A DNA stretch of 64,000 nt from Dipylidium caninum. Taxonomy: Eukaryota > Platyhelminthes > Cestoda > Cyclophyllidea > Dipylidiidae. The position numbers were made by a program, and so were the translations under genes. The notes beneath the pieces are model-generated. The model was not told the DNA's origin and ran no database searches. It worked only from the letters and a program-made list of their open reading frames with translations. Below, piece by piece: positions 62,301-64,000 of the stretch (within the stretch, counting starts at the first letter, position 1; the number at the start of each line of letters is the position of its first letter). Location of the stretch: assembly GCA_017562135.1 (NCBI GenBank), contig QEYB01001389.1:124001-188000 (forward strand), given 5' to 3'.

Positions 62301-63589
62301 AGGAAAGTGAGTAAAATTTATGTAACGATACGGTACTCGGCTGATTTGAGGTGTCAACTCGAGCGACGCTGCCACGGCGCTGCGGCCTTCTTCAACACGA
62401 TCTGCTCCTTTAGGCTGAGCGATAAGATATTTCCCTTTGAAATACTCCCGCAGACTAGGCTCGGCCCACATTTTCAGCCAAAACTTAGCTCAGTACGACA
62501 TTTGCTTCAAACAGTCTTGTCACTTGTTTGATTACGAGGGGGGCCGCAGGAATGCCGACAGTCAAAAGGATTACACGAGGTGGTGTGGAAGTCTTGCTCA
62601 AGGCACCCAATTTTGCATTAAATTATGTAAAGTATGGGGTGGTGTGGGTCGGGCGGACGAATATGCATCAACACAGTGTTTTCCGCAAAAATCGCTCAAA
62701 TGGTGGTGTAAACTTTTTCCTACATGGAAAGTTGTTTGATTGGTTAGTACGTTCTCTATAGACCAGAAGAGGCCACTCAGGCGTCTGCGATGTCTAAAGG
62801 CACTTGTCGAGCAATTGAGAGAATCATAGTGCCGGCAGAGTAGAGAAGCTTCTGTGTGGCACTTCGATGAAATCCGACTAGATGGGGAGGTCGACAGACT
62901 ACTAAAAAGGCTAAAAGGGGACTGTGGGGTTCGCTCTGACCTCAAGACGCCTCGAGGCCGGCGAAAAGTAACCTATTACTCTACTGCATGTGCTGATAAA
63001 CCTAGAATGGATTGTGGTCATTATTTGACAAAAATAGTACAGGAAACGTAGTTAGTGAGTGTATACGTTTGTTTGAAAACAGATGATCTTAAAGGATCTA
63101 CGAAATATTTCTCTAATTGGACCGAAATCGGCTCCAGTGGATGTTTCGCTCAAGCGAAAAGATCCCGATTGCAAAGGGTTAAGAGGACGAAGGGGCCTCC
63201 TAACAGTCCTCATGCTTGTCTGTCCGAAGGTGCCACATACGCACACGCACGCACACACAAGCATACTCGTCTGCAACCCGTGGCGTCCTATTCAGAGAGT
63301 CGCCAGTACCCCACTATTTTAACAACATATTAACACCCGCGAATGCACGTTTTGCAGATGGCAAAATTGCTTTGGGTGAAAAAAAACACACTTTTGCTTA
63401 ATGGAGTGAGATCTCAATTGCCACAGATGGTAGCACTTCATAAAAGGACACGAAATGATCATATTTGTGTGAACACAGCCTGTAGATCAAATTTCGTCCT
63501 CACCCCCCTTTTCCCCTCTTTTTCTCTCTTGTTTCAGCTCAAAACAGTCTCATTTTGTCAACTTGGCCTATAAGGTCGCTCGCTTCGTC

Positions 63590-63721
63590 GATAGACGTAT
63601 TTCATTTGCAGAGGCTCTAAACCGTGTGGAAACTGGTGTCAATATTGGCCTAATATAGAGTCGCTAAGAATTCGCTCGAAGTGAGACGTAAGATAGACGT
63701 ATTTCATTTGCAGAGGCTCTA
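63590..63721 (+). repeat. 30-bp direct repeat, two copies 102 bp apart
   Basis: A 30-bp string beginning GATAGACGTATTTCATTTGC occurs at 63590-63619 and again at 63692-63721, identical, with unrelated DNA between. It may be part of a longer tandem family continuing beyond the window, or a small duplication. Confidence 0.85.
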
Positions 63722-64000
63722 CACTGTGGCACTCTCTGGTGTTACCTTTTCACCAGCAAAAGTCCACTTATGGGAATTTTAGGAGATTACAAAAAATGGA
63801 GCAGCTAATGCCCCTTTGAGACGTGTCTGTGAGGGCAATTACAATGGTGTTTGTAAACAGTGACGATTTCCCCAAGGTGACATTTCCTACTCGACAAACT
63901 ACCAGGCGTCGCCATTGCCTGCTCCTCTAATAAGAGGTAGACCAAACCGTTTTGGGCGAATCCCATGGGTGGAGGGTAGTGAAAGCAATTAACCTTCTCG

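Larger units (their letters stand above)
61718..64000. other. No supported gene; low-complexity DNA and a short direct repeat
   Basis: Contains a CA array near 62243-62300, mixed CA/CG runs near 63236-63270, and several 60-115 codon frames on both strands with no recognisable motif (for example 62598-62945 minus, 62854-63051 plus). None could be supported as coding. Confidence 0.5.

Noticed and set aside
1..64000. CRISPR arrays, bacterial-type operons, tRNA or rRNA genes, viral genomes
   Set aside because: None seen. The window is eukaryotic with spliceosomal introns throughout, and I found no cloverleaf or rRNA-like segment by eye.

Overview
This is nuclear DNA from a parasitic flatworm, most likely a tapeworm. 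That identification is an inference from gene architecture, not a database match. The genes are split by introns, several of them only 26-40 nt long and next to others of 1-3 kb. Codon use is mixed, intergenic DNA is AT-rich, and a decayed mariner transposon lies in an intron. I rebuilt exons by hand from splice sites and reading-frame phase, because the long open frames alone miss many of the short exons.

Layout. (1) Minus strand, 165-8817: a Smaug/SAMD4 RNA-binding translational repressor in ten exons. (2) Minus strand, 9887-11626 and perhaps up to 13095: a multi-exon gene I cannot name. (3) About 13.2-13.6 kb and 29.3-29.7 kb: two copies of a dispersed repeat with a 203-bp core that is identical in both. 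(4) Plus strand, 15106-37582: a 23-exon nephrin/Sticks-and-stones-like adhesion receptor with a signal peptide, nine Ig domains, one FN3 domain, one TM segment and a tail ending in a hydrophobic PDZ-ligand-like terminus. A mariner relic sits in its sixth intron. (5) About 37.10-42.42 kb and 55.08-60.60 kb: a direct segmental duplication. Each copy carries the last two exons of the nephrin-like gene (plus strand) and an NAA30 N-acetyltransferase gene (minus strand). (6) Between the copies: ALAS (plus, 42938-49157), the mitoribosomal protein MRPS18C (minus, 49457-49918) and bifunctional CoA synthase COASY (minus, 51242-54071). (7) 60.9-64 kb: a 174-codon minus-strand ORF, a possible divergent plus-strand exon pair, and low-complexity DNA.

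How the genes relate. ALAS uses succinyl-CoA, COASY finishes CoA synthesis, and MRPS18C is part of the mitochondrial ribosome, so the middle block is mitochondrial and cofactor housekeeping. The nephrin-like receptor and Smaug are developmental or cell-biological genes with no obvious link to that block.

The most unusual points are the duplicated orphan terminal exons, the NAA30 pair with a near-identical tract and a frame break in one copy, the very short introns, the identical 203-bp repeat core, and four places where exon phase requires a one-base change in a homopolymer. The last point suggests base-calling errors in this assembly rather than dead genes.
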